Below, piece after piece: positions 63,087-64,000 of a stretch of DNA of 64,000 nucleotides; positions within the stretch are counted from its first letter, which is position 1; every line of letters starts with the position of its first letter. Origin of the DNA: an uncultured Cytophagales bacterium (GTDB taxonomy: Bacteria; Bacteroidota; Bacteroidia; Cytophagales; Thermonemataceae); contig CALEMF010000015.1 of NCBI GenBank assembly GCA_937911505.1, positions 124,001 to 188,000 on the forward strand, written 5' to 3'. Under the pieces are notes generated by a model. The model saw nothing but the letters and a program-made list of their open reading frames with translations, was not told the DNA's origin and made no database searches. A program made the position numbers and the translations under genes.

Positions 63087-63971
63087 ATGCATATGAAAAC
63101 TTTTCTCTTTTACTATTTCAGTATAGGTTTCATGGCCTTAGCTTGCCAAAAAACGGCAGAAAAGGAACAAGAATCAGTAGTGACAAGAACATCAGAGGAG
63201 GTAAGTAAAGATGTACTGGAAAAATATTATGCAAAAGATTTATCCGTTGATGGGCACTACATTTGTAAAAATGATGATGGTACAGTTGAGGAGCTATTTA
63301 TACAGAATGATGGAAGTGAGATAAAGTATACCTCTAATAAACTAGTGGAGAAAATTCCCTTAAAAATAGTAGATTTCTCACGTGAGAGTAATCCTTATCA
63401 AAAAGAGGTGGCTTTCCTGAACGTTCCTAAAGAATCTTATTACCTAAGATTAGTTAAATATGCTCAAATTGTAGAGTGCAATAACCCTTCTGGAACTATC
63501 CAAATATTTGAAAAAGAAGTAAATACTTCCCCAGAACTATTTTGGAAACTCATTTTTAGGGGGCAAAGGCTAGAGTCTTGGTACCATTACATCAATCCAA
63601 AAGCGTTACAAGGAGAACTTGTGAAAGTAGATGAGGAGGGGCGCATTATCGTAAAACCTACTTTAGATAGTCGAGCGAAAATTAGAGAACACTTGAGGAG
63701 AACCTATACCCAAGAAGCCACTGAAAAAGTAATAAAATTATTAAAGTTAAAGGTAAAAGAAAGAAAGCTTACTATACCTGCTGGGATGGGTAAAAATAAG
63801 GCAGTGTATGAAGAGGCCTATTTAAACCTACTTCGTATTTCTCCGACAGAAAGGCAATACGAACTGTGTGTACCTAATATTTATGGAAGGTGGAGCTATC
63901 ATACTATTAACTTCCAGAAAGAAAAGAGCTTATGGAAACTTGCTTCTATTACTGGAATGGGTTATCACTAA
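63087..63971 (+). CDS. Lipoprotein, unrecognised
   Basis: 294 residues (a second ATG at 63093 may be the true start, MKTFLFYYFSIGF). Lipobox FMALAC. The mature part is rich in Lys and Glu, with a beta-type half (DGHYICKNDDGTVEELF) and a helical part (residues ~190-235). Family not recognised. 65 bases after the PcfJ gene. Confidence 0.7.
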   Translation: MHMKTFLFYYFSIGFMALACQKTAEKEQESVVTRTSEEVSKDVLEKYYAKDLSVDGHYICKNDDGTVEELFIQNDGSEIKYTSNKLVEKIPLKIVDFSRESNPYQKEVAFLNVPKESYYLRLVKYAQIVECNNPSGTIQIFEKEVNTSPELFWKLIFRGQRLESWYHYINPKALQGELVKVDEEGRIIVKPTLDSRAKIREHLRRTYTQEATEKVIKLLKLKVKERKLTIPAGMGKNKAVYEEAYLNLLRISPTERQYELCVPNIYGRWSYHTINFQKEKSLWKLASITGMGYH

Positions 63972-64000
63972 GTGTGTAAGTGTTGCGCTATTTGAAGACT

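Noticed and set aside
1-64000. CRISPR arrays, prophage or rRNA operon
   Set aside because: No spaced direct repeats, phage structural genes or rRNA sequence were seen.

Overview
The window comes from an AT-rich member of the Bacteroidota, most likely a marine Cytophagales (Flammeovirga/Microscilla-like) bacterium. This rests on type IX secretion (T9SS) sorting domains, a PorP/SprF protein, TonB receptor plus lipoprotein pairs, the Bacteroidota promoter element TAnnTTTG before many genes, a MiaE tRNA hydroxylase, and the block DUF177-rpmF-plsX-fabH-accB-accC. Species cannot be named from sequence alone.

Layout. 1-6429: secreted-protein locus with a 5'-truncated type A T9SS cargo, two tandem type B cargo proteins sharing 495 identical bases, and a PorP/SprF protein carrying a SPOR-like tail. 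6434-8802: UbiA-like prenyltransferase, a mobile repeat copy, and a THUMP-like methyltransferase. 8986-13164: SpoIIE-type phosphatase followed by four tandem paralogues of an unrecognised ~190-residue protein. 13258-23299: housekeeping genes (miaA, M20 peptidase, plsY, rsmA, pdxA, then the rpmF/fatty-acid block). 23371-28490: lipoprotein, a TonB receptor broken by one in-frame stop, a Fur-type operator and a hybrid-free histidine kinase. 28568-39390: flavin reductase, enoyl-CoA hydratase, DUF445, FadL, an SGNH hydrolase also broken by an in-frame TAA, miaE, tatA and gatA. 39538-51925: mixed metabolism and regulation (PQQ-like propeller, glyoxalase-fold, GH3, glycosyltransferase, CoA-transferase, YebC, rpoN). 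51998-54323: tRNA-Arg and an LPP20/ARPP-1-like protein. 54582-55864: RAYT transposase with four REP hairpins and a truncated LRR gene.

The most unusual part is 58043-63021. A dense tRNA array (Tyr, Lys, Phe-like, Asp, His, Arg, Gln and a CAU tRNA with a long variable arm) holds two homologous cassettes bounded by long-range helices that covary. One cassette contains a tRNA-Lys(UUU) whose 3' half precedes its 5' half, with no missing or duplicated base: a circularly permuted tRNA gene. The other holds a Pro-like tRNA with a degenerate T loop. Directly downstream lie AlkB, the RNA ligase RtcB and a PcfJ-like protein. I infer an accessory tRNA production and repair island in which RtcB could close the permuted tRNA; no processing step is shown by the sequence.

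Three copies of a MITE-like repeat (7309, 41928, 57561) give spurious ORFs. No CRISPR array, rRNA or prophage was seen.
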